DNA of 64,000 nucleotides from Eubacterium oxidoreducens (GCF_900104415.1 NZ_FMXR01000010.1:62001-126000); one strand, 5' to 3'. Counted from the stretch's first letter, positions 43,620 through 54,293 are shown. Numbers and translations are program-made. Notes: a model not told the origin generated them from the sequence alone.

Positions 43620-46073
43620 TTAATCTCTGTTTTTTAAGACTTCATTAGGTTCCACTTTAGCCAAGCGTCTCATCAGCAATACATTTGTCAGAAAATAACA
43701 CCCAATGACAAACACATAGATGAGTGGATACATCCACCAATAAAAAGAGTAATTCGCTCCAATTGCAACATTAGAAACAAAATATGGATAGATAAGATCC
43801 ATAACCTTTTTTGATACCGGAATGCAGATAAGTGCTCCGATTGCAATAATAAGAAAATTTCCGTTTAAATACAGTTTTCGAATCTCTCTCTTGCGAAATC
43901 CAAAAATCTTCACAAGCGCGATGCTGTACGAAGAACGATCAATCATAACCTTCATCATCAAATACATAACGAGTACAAAGATTATGACTGCCACAATACA
44001 CATTACATAAATCATTCCGCTCATCAGGTTCAAAAAGACCAAGGCGCTCTTCTCCACATCATCCTTTGTCGCAACAGAATAGATTCTGCCCGATTCAATA
44101 TCCAGTTCTTCATCGGAGAACAAGATATTATAATCATCTTCTTGTGCTTCAAATAACTCCCTTGCATCATCAATATTCATCACCGCAAAAAATCCTGACG
44201 AATATTCAAATATATCAGTTACGGTAAATGCATACTTACGGTCATTCCCATCATCGTCGAGTACCAATTCGTCTCCGACGTCAACTCCGTACTTGGTTGC
44301 CATAGCATCAGAGATGGCAATCTGATTCGTACCTTCTCCCACTTCTACGTCAAAATAGCTAAAGTCATCATTTACGCCAAGGATCGTCACATCAAAATGA
44401 TAGCCAAAACATTCCTTTGAAAGCGATACGCCATATGCTTCTTGTGCATTTTGTGGCACTTCTTCTTGCGGATACTTTAAAGTATACATGTAAGAATATT
44501 TTGTATCTGTTACTGAATTCTCACACAAATGCAAGCACAGCATCAAACAATTCACGCCCATCATTGCCAGCAACAGCGAAATAAACATTCCAAACATAAC
44601 CGCTACATAAGAACGCGACTCCCGTAGAATCTGCCGGATGCAAAACTTCTTTAAAAACTTCATATCACCAAGCTGAATGCTTGCAATTCTTCCTTGTTTT
44701 TGCTCATTTTTAAGAAGCGAAAGCGCTGTCCTTTTAAGACGTTTTTGAATCACTAAAACATTTACGATTAAAGCCACAATCGGCGGCATGATAACGCCAT
44801 AGATAAGAAGCCCTGCCGATAATGACGGTTCCAAATCCGGGACAGAATAATAAGCATAAGTATCCGCCATCTGTGTCGTAATTCCCCACTTTGAGTAGCC
44901 AATCAACGTTCCAATCAATCCGGCCGCAAAAGTTACAATCGTAGGAAGCATAATGTAATGCACAATCAGTTCTCTTCGTTTCACTCCGAGCGAATACATA
45001 GCACCGATAACTTGCGACTCCGAATCAATCTGATGAACTACAAATACCGAAATTACAAAGGTAAACAAAACAATTATGATAACGCCGATTACCACCCCGG
45101 AAGAATAATTAACAGACAGATCTGATGCTGCCGCATAGATTCTCGGATTGTTTTCCGCTTTCACGAAGGCTGTCAGGTCTGACAACTCTCCATCAGTACT
45201 CTCCTCAATCTCTGACTTATTCTTCGAAAATTCGCTAACACCTTCCGCTAATTCATCCGCTCCTTCTTGTGCATCTTCGACACCTTTTGTATATTCTTCG
45301 ATACCATCTTTATACTCTTTGAGTTCCTTTGCTGTTCCACACATACGATCATAATATTCTCGGAAATATTCATCATCCACATCATCTGCATTCAGCTCAA
45401 AATCCTTAAGAATTGATTTTAATTCTTTATCAGTCAGCTCATCACCAAGCAGATAACTATATTGATACGTTTCTGATGTCACAGCCTGATTCGTTGCAAA
45501 TAATTGTTCGTAAGTTTCATCGTTTACAAACGCGATACCAAACTCATCCGAATCCACGCCTACATCACCGGGCGTTTGAAGTACCGATTCATAATCCGGG
45601 CTTGATCCGATTCCCGACACCGTAAGAGTAACATCTGCAATTATAATACGATCGCCTACTTCAAAACCATTTTCTTCGGCGAATCTTTTTTCCAGAACAA
45701 TTTGATTATTTTCCTCCGACGACGTTCCCTCATCGATATTCACAAGATCGATTTTCTTTCGATTCTTAAATATCCGAAGCTGCGTCTGATCATCCACATC
45801 ATAATCCTGATAAAAACACTCTTCAATCGTTGCTCCGGCCTCGGTCAGCGTTTGATATTGCGCATCATCAAGTGGCACAAACAGCTCAAAATATCCATCT
45901 TCCACATGATTGTCCTCAGCTAGTCTATGCGTTCCATTTATAATAACCTGTGCTGCACCTACCACTGAAATAACCAGATACATGCTAAGTAAAATCATAA
46001 AACCAAGTGCCAGATATCGCGCCGCATGTCGTTTCAAATCTCGTATCACTCTTTTTAACAATAATTTTTGCAT
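43620..46073 (-). CDS. FtsX-type ABC transporter permease
   Basis: 817 residues from the ATG at 46073 (GGAGG nine bases upstream, one base after the ATPase stop). A helix near 22-45 (YLALGFMILLSMYLVISVV) anchors a large extracellular domain of about 250 residues with a helical, Glu-rich segment. FtsX domains follow at about 320-440 and 690-817 (YLMMKVMIDRSSYSIALVKIFGFRKREI), separated by a second extracellular part. This is the MacB/LolCE-like class used for lipoproteins, peptides or cell-envelope signalling; substrate unknown. No two-component or antimicrobial-peptide gene is adjacent. Confidence 0.88.
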   Translation of the reverse strand: MQKLLLKRVIRDLKRHAARYLALGFMILLSMYLVISVVGAAQVIINGTHRLAEDNHVEDGYFELFVPLDDAQYQTLTEAGATIEECFYQDYDVDDQTQLRIFKNRKKIDLVNIDEGTSSEENNQIVLEKRFAEENGFEVGDRIIIADVTLTVSGIGSSPDYESVLQTPGDVGVDSDEFGIAFVNDETYEQLFATNQAVTSETYQYSYLLGDELTDKELKSILKDFELNADDVDDEYFREYYDRMCGTAKELKEYKDGIEEYTKGVEDAQEGADELAEGVSEFSKNKSEIEESTDGELSDLTAFVKAENNPRIYAAASDLSVNYSSGVVIGVIIIVLFTFVISVFVVHQIDSESQVIGAMYSLGVKRRELIVHYIMLPTIVTFAAGLIGTLIGYSKWGITTQMADTYAYYSVPDLEPSLSAGLLIYGVIMPPIVALIVNVLVIQKRLKRTALSLLKNEQKQGRIASIQLGDMKFLKKFCIRQILRESRSYVAVMFGMFISLLLAMMGVNCLMLCLHLCENSVTDTKYSYMYTLKYPQEEVPQNAQEAYGVSLSKECFGYHFDVTILGVNDDFSYFDVEVGEGTNQIAISDAMATKYGVDVGDELVLDDDGNDRKYAFTVTDIFEYSSGFFAVMNIDDARELFEAQEDDYNILFSDEELDIESGRIYSVATKDDVEKSALVFLNLMSGMIYVMCIVAVIIFVLVMYLMMKVMIDRSSYSIALVKIFGFRKREIRKLYLNGNFLIIAIGALICIPVSKKVMDLIYPYFVSNVAIGANYSFYWWMYPLIYVFVIGCYFLTNVLLMRRLAKVEPNEVLKNRD

Positions 46074-46074
46074 C

Positions 46075-46776
46075 TTACAAATCCTCCAACTGCGCTGCCG
46101 GAATCTTTGTTTCATTGCGATAATCCTGCTTAATCACTCCGTCTTTTACAACAATCACCTGATCCATCATATTCTTAATGACATTATTATGTGTCACGAT
46201 CAGCATTGTCGTTTTATAAGTCTGATTAATCTGTTCAAGTAATATCAAGATTTCTTTCGACGTCTTCGAATCCAATGCTCCTGTCGGTTCATCACAAAGT
46301 AATAGCTTTGGATTTTTAATCAAAGCTCTTGCAATTGCGCATCTTTGTTGTTGTCCTCCGGATAATTGAGACGGAAATTTGTTCTCGTGTTCTTTCAGCC
46401 CCAAAACCTGCAATAGTTCTTCCATGTCCAAGGGTGATTTTGTCAAATATTTACACGCTTCAATGTTTTCTTTCACCGTAAGATTTGGAATCAAATTATA
46501 AAACTGGAAAATAAATCCTAGATATTCACGACGATAATCCGACAGTTTTTCTGTCTTAAGTCCTACGATATCCTTTCCATCAATCATAATTTTTCCGCTA
46601 TCTACCTGATCTAGACCTCCTACGCAGTTAAGCAAAGTTGATTTTCCCGATCCGCTAGTCCCCTGAATCGAGACCATATCCCCTTGTTTAATGCTTGTAG
46701 TAATCCCCTTTAGCACTTGTGTGTAACTGCCGCCTTCGCCATAGCTTTTCTTCACATCTTCAATCTGAATATACAT
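46075..46776 (-). CDS. MacB/LolD-type ABC transporter ATPase
   Basis: 233 residues. Walker A GTSGSGKSTLLN near 38, signature LSGGQQQRCAIARAL near 140, Walker B LLLCDEPTGALDSKT near 160 and H-loop VTHNN. The GALDS form is typical of ATPases that work with FtsX-type permeases. The permease gene starts one base after its stop. AAGGAGG precedes the ATG. Confidence 0.93.
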   Translation of the reverse strand: MYIQIEDVKKSYGEGGSYTQVLKGITTSIKQGDMVSIQGTSGSGKSTLLNCVGGLDQVDSGKIMIDGKDIVGLKTEKLSDYRREYLGFIFQFYNLIPNLTVKENIEACKYLTKSPLDMEELLQVLGLKEHENKFPSQLSGGQQQRCAIARALIKNPKLLLCDEPTGALDSKTSKEILILLEQINQTYKTTMLIVTHNNVIKNMMDQVIVVKDGVIKQDYRNETKIPAAQLEDL

Positions 46777-46892
46777 TCTAAACCTCCTTATCTCGTTACC
46801 ATCTTTTGCTTTTTATGTCGAATTTTGGTTAGTTATGTATACCTTATATTATTTAAGCACAAATTATTAGTCTTTACAACCTATTCCAAATC

Positions 46893-46930
46893 AAAAAAAG
46901 GAACCTTTCGGCAAAACCGAAAAGTTCCTT
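46893..46930 (-). terminator. Terminator of pta-ackA
   Basis: Minus strand AAGGAACTTTTCGG, loop, CCGAAAGGTTCC and seven T residues, 16 bases after the ackA stop. Confidence 0.92.
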
Positions 46931-46946
46931 GTTCATTCAGTCATTA

Positions 46947-48137
46947 TTATTTTACAAGTGCTACTGTTTCTCTTGCGATTGCAAGTTCTTCGTTAGTCGG
47001 AATGATAGCAACCTTAACCTTAGAATCAGGTGTAGAAATTACTAAGTCCTTACCACGATTTCCATTTGCTTCTTCATCAAGAGTAATACCAAGATATCCA
47101 AGATAAGAAACAACTTTCTTACGTACAAGCGGAGCATTTTCTCCGATACCAGCTGTAAATGCGATAGCATCTACACCGTTTAATGCTGCTACGTAAGAAC
47201 CAATGTACTTAGCTACACGATAGCTGAACACTTCAATTGCAGCTTCGCAAAGCTTATTACCATCGTTCATTCCCTCTTCAAGATCACGGAAGTCAGAAGA
47301 TACCTTAGAGATACCCTGAACACCTGATTTTTTATTCAGTACGTTCATAACGCCTGCGATATCAAGACCTTCTTTGTTAGCGATGAATTCCATGATTGCA
47401 GGATCGATATCACCGGAACGTGTTCCCATTACAAGACCTTCAAGTGGAGTAAGACCCATTGAAGTATCGATACACTTGCCGTTTAATACAGCAGAGATAG
47501 ATGCACCATTTCCTAAGTGAGCAACGATAATCTTAGAGTTGTTAATGTCCATGTTAAGGAATTCAGCAATGTGCTTAGATACGAAGCTGTGGCTTGTACC
47601 GTGGAATCCGTAACGACGAACCTTATACTTTTCATAATACTCATATGGAAGTCCATATAAATAAGCTTTTTCAGGCATTGTCTGATGGAAAGCTGTATCG
47701 AATACACCTACCATAGGTACGTTAGGCATTAACTCTTTACAAGCATTGATTCCGATTAAGTTAGCAGGGTTGTGAAGTGGTGCAAGATCATTACACTCTT
47801 CTACTGCCTTAAGCATCTCATCATCAATAATAGCTGAGCTTGCAAACTTCTCTCCACCATGGACGATTCTGTGTCCTACAGCGTCTACCTCAGAAAGATC
47901 CTTGATAGCACCTGTCTTATCATTGGTAAGAGCATCAAGAACAAGCTGAATAGCCTCTTTGTGTGTTGGCATAGCAGGTGTTGTAACTTCCTTATCAAGA
48001 CCTGCCTTCTGATATGTCAAAGAACCATCGATTCCGATTCTTTCGCAAAGTCCTTTTGCCAATACTTCTTCTGTGTCAGAATTGATCAGCTGGTACTTCA
48101 GTGATGAAGAACCACAGTTGATTACTAATACGTTCAT
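46947..48137 (-). CDS. ackA: Acetate kinase
   Basis: 396 residues. Converts acetyl phosphate and ADP to acetate and ATP. Marks: [17 protein letters not shown] at the N-terminus, [11 protein letters not shown] near 87, [11 protein letters not shown] near 205, [20 protein letters not shown] near 225 and [10 protein letters not shown] near 325. AAGGAG before the ATG. It follows pta by 87 bases, with a hairpin in the gap, in the usual order. Confidence 0.98.
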   Translation of the reverse strand: MNVLVINCGSSSLKYQLINSDTEEVLAKGLCERIGIDGSLTYQKAGLDKEVTTPAMPTHKEAIQLVLDALTNDKTGAIKDLSEVDAVGHRIVHGGEKFASSAIIDDEMLKAVEECNDLAPLHNPANLIGINACKELMPNVPMVGVFDTAFHQTMPEKAYLYGLPYEYYEKYKVRRYGFHGTSHSFVSKHIAEFLNMDINNSKIIVAHLGNGASISAVLNGKCIDTSMGLTPLEGLVMGTRSGDIDPAIMEFIANKEGLDIAGVMNVLNKKSGVQGISKVSSDFRDLEEGMNDGNKLCEAAIEVFSYRVAKYIGSYVAALNGVDAIAFTAGIGENAPLVRKKVVSYLGYLGITLDEEANGNRGKDLVISTPDSKVKVAIIPTNEELAIARETVALVK

Positions 48138-48180
48138 TCTAATTTCTCCTTAAATATTATTTAGTTTATAACCGTCAATT

Positions 48181-48201
48181 CCCCGCAACAAAAATGCGGG
48201 G
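48181..48201 (-). other. Intercistronic hairpin between pta and ackA
   Basis: CCCCGCA and TGCGGGG close a seven-base loop; no T run follows in the minus-strand direction. Probably stabilises or terminates part of the pta transcript. Confidence 0.5.
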
Positions 48202-48224
48202 AAATTCGTTCCTATTATGAATTA

Positions 48225-49229
48225 TTATTTAGAAAGCTGAGCCTGAAGAGCTGTAAGTGCTACAACACCTACGATATCCTCAGCAAAGCAACCTCTGGAA
48301 AGATCGTTAACAGGAGCAGCGATACCCTGAAGCACAGGACCATAAGCTTCTGCCTTAGCAAATCTTTGAACAAGCTTGTATCCGATATTACCTGCATCAA
48401 TGTTAGGGAATACTAATACGTTAGCATGTCCTGCAACCTTGCTGTTAGGAGCTTTAAGTTCTCCAACAGAAGGAACAATTGCAGCATCTAACTGAAGCTC
48501 TCCATCAAGGTCAAGTGATGGATATTCCTCCTTAGCAATATCTACTGCATTGTGTACCTTATCTACAAGATCATGCTTAGCAGATCCCATTGTTGAGTGT
48601 GAAAGGAATGCAATCTTAGGATCTGCACCAACGAAAGTCTTAAAGCTTTCTGCACAGCTTCCTGCAATTGTTGCTAACTCTTCAGATGAAGGATCCTGGC
48701 AAAGAGCACAGTCAGCGAACATCAATACGCCATCAGCGCCATATTCCTTAGTAGGTGTATCAAGAATAAAGAAAGAAGATACCATCTTTGTTCCCGGTGC
48801 TGTCTTTAAGATCTGAAGAGCAGGTCTTAAAATATCTGCTGTTGAGTGGCAAGCTCCGGATACAAGTCCGTCTGCATCACCCATCTTTAACATCAAAATA
48901 CCAAATGTTGGATAATCATTCAGTAAAATTTCTCTAGCTTTTTCTTCTGTCATGCCTTTTTTAGCACGCAGTTCTGTAAGTTTTGCAACATAAGCATCCA
49001 GCTTATCAGAAGTTGCAGGATCAACTGTCTTAACGCCTGTAAGATCAACGCCCAGTTTCTTCGCTCTATCAGCGATCACATCTTGCGCACCAATCATTAC
49101 AAGATCTGCAATTCCTTCTTTCATTGTCTGTTCAGCAGCGAAATAAGTTCTATCGTCTTCTGATTCAGGTAAGATGATTAATTTCTTCTCTGCTTTAGCT
49201 TTTGCTTTTACTTCATCAATAAATGCCAT
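48225..49229 (-). CDS. pta: Phosphate acetyltransferase
   Basis: 334 residues from the ATG at 49229 (GAAGGAG upstream); the frame extends to 49268, but that part overlaps the promoter leader and is not family-like. Makes acetyl phosphate from acetyl-CoA. Marks: KLIILPESEDDRTYFAAEQ, GACHSTADILRPALQI near 130, FFILDTP, LSHSTMGSAKHDLVDKV near 210 and VFPNIDAGNIGYKLVQRF near 280. Length is that of the short, catalytic-only Pta. Confidence 0.97.
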   Translation of the reverse strand: MAFIDEVKAKAKAEKKLIILPESEDDRTYFAAEQTMKEGIADLVMIGAQDVIADRAKKLGVDLTGVKTVDPATSDKLDAYVAKLTELRAKKGMTEEKAREILLNDYPTFGILMLKMGDADGLVSGACHSTADILRPALQILKTAPGTKMVSSFFILDTPTKEYGADGVLMFADCALCQDPSSEELATIAGSCAESFKTFVGADPKIAFLSHSTMGSAKHDLVDKVHNAVDIAKEEYPSLDLDGELQLDAAIVPSVGELKAPNSKVAGHANVLVFPNIDAGNIGYKLVQRFAKAEAYGPVLQGIAAPVNDLSRGCFAEDIVGVVALTALQAQLSK

Positions 49230-49288
49230 TTTAATTTCTCCTTCCAAAGAAAGTTTTATTTTGTCCATTTCATAGTCAGACCATTAAC

Positions 49289-49317
49289 ATTATATACCTT
49301 AAAAATATTTGCGACAA
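49289..49317 (-). promoter_or_regulatory. Promoter of pta-ackA
   Basis: Minus strand TTGTCG, 17 bases, TATAAT. The start of transcription would be near 49282, about 53 bases before the pta ATG. Confidence 0.7.
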
Positions 49318-49368
49318 GTCTCTAACTTCGTTAGTTTTATATCAAAGTATTCTCACCATACACATGAC

Positions 49369-49397
49369 TTGAGTATTCAATTTTCCTATTATAAAAT
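49369..49397 (+). promoter_or_regulatory. Promoter of tmcAL
   Basis: TTGAGT, 17 bases, TAAAAT; the -10 is 37 bases before the TTG start. Divergent from the pta promoter. A small palindrome CTAAC-TTC-GTTAG (49322-49334) lies between them. Confidence 0.5.
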
Positions 49398-49434
49398 AAG
49401 AGACATATTACAATTACTATGGAGGAAATACACT

Positions 49435-50667
49435 TTGAAATATGCTGCGATTATCTGTGAATACAACCCTTTTCACAATGGACATCAATATCAAATTGCA
49501 TATATAAAAGAACACCATCCCGACACTAAAATTCTCGCTCTGATGAGTGGTGATTTTACACAACGTGGTGCTCCTGCTATCGTTGACAAGTTTACCCGTT
49601 GTGAAATGGCACTTCGCGGTGGCGCTGATGTGGTGCTAGAACTCCCTACATTATGGGCGACCGCATCTGCTTATGATTTTGCCAACGGCGCAATACATTT
49701 GTTAAATTCTTTGGGCTGCATAGATTATTTGGCATTTGGTTGTGCCACTTACGATGCGTCTTTATTCAACAAATTAGCCACTATTTTGTCAGACGAACCA
49801 ATCCAATATCAAGCACTGCTAAAAGAACACTTAAAAAACGGATTATCCTTTCCACTCGCAAGACAAAAAGCACTAAACCAAATGATTGGCGAAGACATTT
49901 CTTCCTATATTAATGAGCCAAATAACCTACTTGCTCTTGAATATCTTCGCGCCCTTCTCGAAACCGGCTCTTCGATCAGGCCTGTTGTAATCACTCGAAA
50001 AGGTACCTTGCATAACAGTAATGACTATTCCTGCGGATTTGCCTCCGGAAGTGCCATCCGAAGTGAACTCTTAAAACCGGCTCCAAATATGCAGCTTCTA
50101 AAACAGGTTCTACCAAAGGATTCGTTTAAGATTCTTAACACTTGTATGAAAGACAACCTGCTTTTATGTGAAGATGATTTTAGCCATGTTCTCTCCTATG
50201 CACTCACCTGTGCAAGCAATACACAATTACAGGAAACAGACGGAATTGACCACGATCTTGCCGATCGTATTCAAAATCTGCGGACTTCTTTTTCCTCCTG
50301 GAGTTCTTTTTGCGAGCTTTTAAAAACAAAGAATTATACCTATACCAGAATCAGTCGTACTATGACACATCTGCTTTTATCTCAGACAGATAAACTGATA
50401 ACTTTTGCAAAGGAACATAATTATTGTCCTTACTGCCGGATACTTGGATGTAGGCAAAGCCAAACGAGCATTATAAAAACACTAAAAATTCATTCTAAGA
50501 TTCCAATCATAGACCGACTAAGCATGGCCAGGAAACTCAACGATCCGGCCTGTACCAAAGTACTGTCTCACGATATTTTTGCCTCAGATATTTATCGAAA
50601 TGCACAAAGAATTCTCAGTAATAAGGACATTCTTATTGAATATCAACGAGGTCTGACTTTGATTTGA
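49435..50667 (+). CDS. tmcAL: tRNA(Met) cytidine acetate ligase TmcAL
   Basis: 410 residues from a TTG at 49435 with GGAGG nine bases upstream; earlier in-frame starts (49309) would overlap the divergent promoter region. Uses acetate and ATP to form N4-acetylcytidine at the wobble base of elongator tRNA-Met. The HIGH-like motif CEYNPFHNGHQYQI is at the N-terminus; MSGDFTQRGAPAIVDKF and SGSAIRSEL follow. It is next to pta-ackA, which is metabolically apt because the enzyme consumes acetate. The first plus-strand gene of the window. Confidence 0.95.
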   Translation: MKYAAIICEYNPFHNGHQYQIAYIKEHHPDTKILALMSGDFTQRGAPAIVDKFTRCEMALRGGADVVLELPTLWATASAYDFANGAIHLLNSLGCIDYLAFGCATYDASLFNKLATILSDEPIQYQALLKEHLKNGLSFPLARQKALNQMIGEDISSYINEPNNLLALEYLRALLETGSSIRPVVITRKGTLHNSNDYSCGFASGSAIRSELLKPAPNMQLLKQVLPKDSFKILNTCMKDNLLLCEDDFSHVLSYALTCASNTQLQETDGIDHDLADRIQNLRTSFSSWSSFCELLKTKNYTYTRISRTMTHLLLSQTDKLITFAKEHNYCPYCRILGCRQSQTSIIKTLKIHSKIPIIDRLSMARKLNDPACTKVLSHDIFASDIYRNAQRILSNKDILIEYQRGLTLI

Positions 50668-50675
50668 ATCGATAC

Positions 50676-50704
50676 TTGAAAACGAAGATTGATTATCATA
50701 TACT
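50676..50704 (+). promoter_or_regulatory. Promoter of pyc
   Basis: TTGAAA, 17 bases, TATACT starting 9 bases after the tmcAL stop; it gives a leader of about 60 bases. Confidence 0.6.
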
Positions 50705-50772
50705 TAACATGATACTTTATGCGACTAAACTGTCGTAAATACGATAATAATAAAGAGGAGAGGTATCAAATC

Positions 50773-53700
50773 ATGAACCAACAGATTAAACCATTCAAGA
50801 AGGTACTTGTTGCAAACCGAGGAGAAATTGCAATTCGTGTCTTTAGAGCACTCAATGAATTGGGCATTAAGACGGTCAGTATCTATTCGAAAGAAGATAA
50901 ATACTCCATCTTCCGTTCTAAAGCTGATGAGTCTTACCAATTGAATCCGGAGAAGGGACCTATCGATGCTTATTTGGATGTAGATACAATTATTGACATC
51001 GCACTTTCATGCGGTGCTGATGCAATCCATCCCGGCTACGGTTTCCTATCAGAGAATCCGGATTTTGTAAATGCCTGCGAGCGCAACGGTATTGTTTTCA
51101 TCGGTCCATCTGCAGAATTGATGAATGCTATGGGTGACAAGATTTCATCCAAACAGATGGCTATCAAAGCTGATGTTCCAATCATCCCTGGCGTTGATTA
51201 TGCTATCCATGATGCAGAAACCGTTGTAAAGGTTGCTGATGAAATCGGCTATCCTGTTATGTTAAAAGCTTCCAACGGTGGTGGCGGTCGCGGAATGCGT
51301 ATCGTAAATCGTCGCGAAGATATGTTAAAAGAATTTGAAGAAGCAAAAGCTGAGTCCAAAAAGGCATTCGGTGATGACAAAATCTTCATCGAAAAATATT
51401 TACGTGGGCCAAAGCATATTGAGGTTCAGATTTTAGGAGATAACTACGGCAACATTGTTCACTTATACGATCGTGACTGCTCTGTACAGCGTCGTCATCA
51501 AAAGGTTGTTGAGTACGCTCCTGCTTTCTCCATTCCTGATAATACACGTCAACTGATTTTTGAAAGTTCTATTCGACTTGCAAAAGAAGTTGGATACCGA
51601 AATGCCGGTACTTTAGAATTCTTAGTTGATGCCGATAACAATGCATACTTTATCGAGATGAACCCACGTATCCAGGTTGAACACACAGTATCTGAAATGA
51701 TTACAGGTATTGATATTGTACAGGCTCAGATTTTGGTTGCTGAGGGATACCCTCTTGATTCAGAAGAGATTGCCATCCCAAACCAGGAATCTGTTCATTG
51801 TACAGGATATTCCATCCAGACTCGTGTTACTACCGAAGATCCAATGAACAACTTCTTGCCTGATACCGGTACGATTTCCGTTTACCGTACAGGTTCCGGT
51901 AATGGTATCCGTCTTGATGGTGGCAATGCTCATACAGGTGGCAAGATCTTACCTTACTATGATTCTTTATTGGTTAAGGCAATTTCCCATGACCGTACTT
52001 TCGAAGGTGCTGTTCGCAAATCCCTTCGTGCAATGAAAGAAATGCGTATTCGTGGTGTAAAAACAAACATTCCATTCTTAATCAATGTACTGAATCACGA
52101 AGTATTCAAAAGCGGTAAATGTTATACTACATTCATTGAGGATACCCCTGAACTGTTCAATCTTGAAATGAGTCAGGACCGTGCAACCAAGAATGTAGAA
52201 TTCATTGGTAATCGTATTGTTAACACAAACGATGGCAAAAAACCGCATTATGATAATCGTGTTCTTCCTATCTATGATGCTTCTAAACCAATCTCAGGTG
52301 CTCGTGATGAGTTCTTAAAGTTAGGCGCAGAGGCGTTTACACAAAAGATTTTAAAAGAAGACAAACTCTATGTAACCGATACAACGATGCGTGACGCACA
52401 GCAATCACTGATGGCTACACGTATGAGAAGCAAGGATTTATGTGGCGCTGCTTATGCTACCAATGCTTTTATGCAGAATGCATTTTCTGTTGAAGCTTGG
52501 GGAGGTGCAACATTTGATACTGCATATCGTTTCCTTAAAGAATCACCTTGGAAGAGACTTGATCTTCTTCGTGAACGTATGCCAAATACATTGATTCAGA
52601 TGTTACTTCGTGCATCAAATGCAGTTGGTTACAGTAACTATCCGGATAATGTGGTACAAGAATTTATTAAACTTGCTGCCAACCATGGTATTGACGTCTT
52701 CCGTATCTTCGATTCTCTCAACTGGGTTGAGAACATGAAGATGCCTATCGAAGAAGCATTAAAGACCGGCAAGATTGTAGAAGGTACCATCTGCTATACA
52801 GGAGATATTACAAGTCCTGATGAAACCAAATATACTCTTGATTACTATGTGAAGAAAGCAGTTGAACTTGAGTCATTAGGTTGTCATACTCTTGCTATCA
52901 AAGATATGGCCGGTCTGCTTAAACCGTATGCCGCTAAAGAATTAATTGGAGCACTGAAGAAAGAACTTCATATTCCTCTTCACCTTCATACACATGACTC
53001 TACAGGTGCAGGCGTTGCCACTGTTCTTTCAGCAGCTGAAGCCGGTGTTGATATTGCCGATCTTGCAATTGAGTCAATGAGTACTCTTACCTCACAGCCT
53101 TCTATGAATGCTGTCGTTGAAGCGCTCAAAGGAACCAAGAGAGATACTGGTCTTAACTTTGACGACTTAAGCGAACTTAGCCGCTACTATGGTCGCGTTC
53201 GTAAAGTTTATCAAAGTTTTGAAGCTGATATCAACTCTCCTAACGCCGACATCTATAAATATGAAATTCCTGGCGGACAGTATTCAAACCTTTCTGCTCA
53301 GGCAAAATCCATGGGTGCCACTGAAAAAGATTTCGAAAAAATCAAAGCGCTTTACAAAGATGCAAATGAATTGCTCGGAAATATTGTTAAGGTTACACCT
53401 ACTTCCAAAGCAGTTGGTGATCTTGCAATCTTTATGTATAATAACAACTTAACAAAAGAAAACATCTTAACCGATGGTGCAGCTCTTGCTTATCCTGACT
53501 CTGTAGTTTCTTACTTCCAGGGTATGATGGGACAACCAGATGGTGGATTCCCTAAGGATCTTCAAAAGATTGTATTAAAGGATATCAAGCCACTTACGGA
53601 AAGACCTGGTAAATTATTACCTCCTGCTGACTTTGATGCTATCAGAAAGCATCTTGCAAGCATCTCTATCTTTGATGAACTGGATCGCTCATCACAGGAG

Positions 53701-54243
53701 ATTATGGAAATCAGTTATGCTCTGTATCCAAAGGTTTATGATGAATATCAGGAACATTATCAAGCTTATAATGACGTTAGCCGTCTTGAGTCACATGTAT
53801 ACTTCTTTGGTCTTGCTAAGGGCGAAGAAACAACACTTAACATTGGCGATGGTAAGCTATTAATTATTAAATTCATAGAGATGGGTGACCCTGATGATGA
53901 AGGTTACAGAACTCTTGAGTTTGAAGTCAATGGATGCATGCGTCAGGTAAGAATTCTTGATGAAAAACTTGAAGTAAAATCAGACAGCCATCTTAAAGCT
54001 GATAAGAACAACCCGGCACACCTTGGTTCTTCTATCCCTGGTACTGTTGGAAAAGTTCTTGTTAAGGAAGGCGATGAAATCACCGTCAACATGCCTCTTA
54101 TGACTGTAGAAGCCATGAAGATGGAAACAACTGTTGTTGCAACAGTTAACGGAAAGGTTGATAAGATTTACGTCGAAGCAGGCGATAGCGTACATCAGGA
54201 AGATCTGCTTATTTCTTTCATAATTGATGAAGACGCTGAATAA
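50773..54243 (+). CDS. pyc: Pyruvate carboxylase
   Basis: 1156 residues from the ATG at 50773 (AGAGGAGAGG upstream). Carboxylates pyruvate to oxaloacetate, the main anaplerotic step. Biotin carboxylase: KVLVANRGEIAIRVFRA, ATP-grasp loop KASNGGGGRGMRIV near 165 and EMNPRIQVEHTVSE near 295. Carboxyltransferase: YVTDTTMRDAQQSLMATRMR near 540, then HTHDSTGAG with metal-binding His. The C-terminal biotinyl domain has EAMKMETT with biotinyl Lys about K1116. All domains are on one chain, as usual for this enzyme. Confidence 0.98.
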   Translation: MNQQIKPFKKVLVANRGEIAIRVFRALNELGIKTVSIYSKEDKYSIFRSKADESYQLNPEKGPIDAYLDVDTIIDIALSCGADAIHPGYGFLSENPDFVNACERNGIVFIGPSAELMNAMGDKISSKQMAIKADVPIIPGVDYAIHDAETVVKVADEIGYPVMLKASNGGGGRGMRIVNRREDMLKEFEEAKAESKKAFGDDKIFIEKYLRGPKHIEVQILGDNYGNIVHLYDRDCSVQRRHQKVVEYAPAFSIPDNTRQLIFESSIRLAKEVGYRNAGTLEFLVDADNNAYFIEMNPRIQVEHTVSEMITGIDIVQAQILVAEGYPLDSEEIAIPNQESVHCTGYSIQTRVTTEDPMNNFLPDTGTISVYRTGSGNGIRLDGGNAHTGGKILPYYDSLLVKAISHDRTFEGAVRKSLRAMKEMRIRGVKTNIPFLINVLNHEVFKSGKCYTTFIEDTPELFNLEMSQDRATKNVEFIGNRIVNTNDGKKPHYDNRVLPIYDASKPISGARDEFLKLGAEAFTQKILKEDKLYVTDTTMRDAQQSLMATRMRSKDLCGAAYATNAFMQNAFSVEAWGGATFDTAYRFLKESPWKRLDLLRERMPNTLIQMLLRASNAVGYSNYPDNVVQEFIKLAANHGIDVFRIFDSLNWVENMKMPIEEALKTGKIVEGTICYTGDITSPDETKYTLDYYVKKAVELESLGCHTLAIKDMAGLLKPYAAKELIGALKKELHIPLHLHTHDSTGAGVATVLSAAEAGVDIADLAIESMSTLTSQPSMNAVVEALKGTKRDTGLNFDDLSELSRYYGRVRKVYQSFEADINSPNADIYKYEIPGGQYSNLSAQAKSMGATEKDFEKIKALYKDANELLGNIVKVTPTSKAVGDLAIFMYNNNLTKENILTDGAALAYPDSVVSYFQGMMGQPDGGFPKDLQKIVLKDIKPLTERPGKLLPPADFDAIRKHLASISIFDELDRSSQEIMEISYALYPKVYDEYQEHYQAYNDVSRLESHVYFFGLAKGEETTLNIGDGKLLIIKFIEMGDPDDEGYRTLEFEVNGCMRQVRILDEKLEVKSDSHLKADKNNPAHLGSSIPGTVGKVLVKEGDEITVNMPLMTVEAMKMETTVVATVNGKVDKIYVEAGDSVHQEDLLISFIIDEDAE

Positions 54244-54257
54244 ACAGCTATAAATAA

Positions 54258-54293
54258 ATGCCATCATCGGTTAATCCGATGATGGCATTTTTA
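54258..54293. terminator. Bidirectional terminator between pyc and the chemoreceptor gene
   Basis: ATGCCATCATCGG and CCGATGATGGCAT form a 13-bp perfect stem with A and T runs on both sides, placed between converging genes. Confidence 0.92.

Noticed and set aside
49309-49434. Longer N-terminus for TmcAL starting at 49309
   Set aside because: It would cover the divergent promoter region and place 42 non-conserved residues before the CEYNPFHNGH motif; TTG at 49435 has a proper ribosome site.
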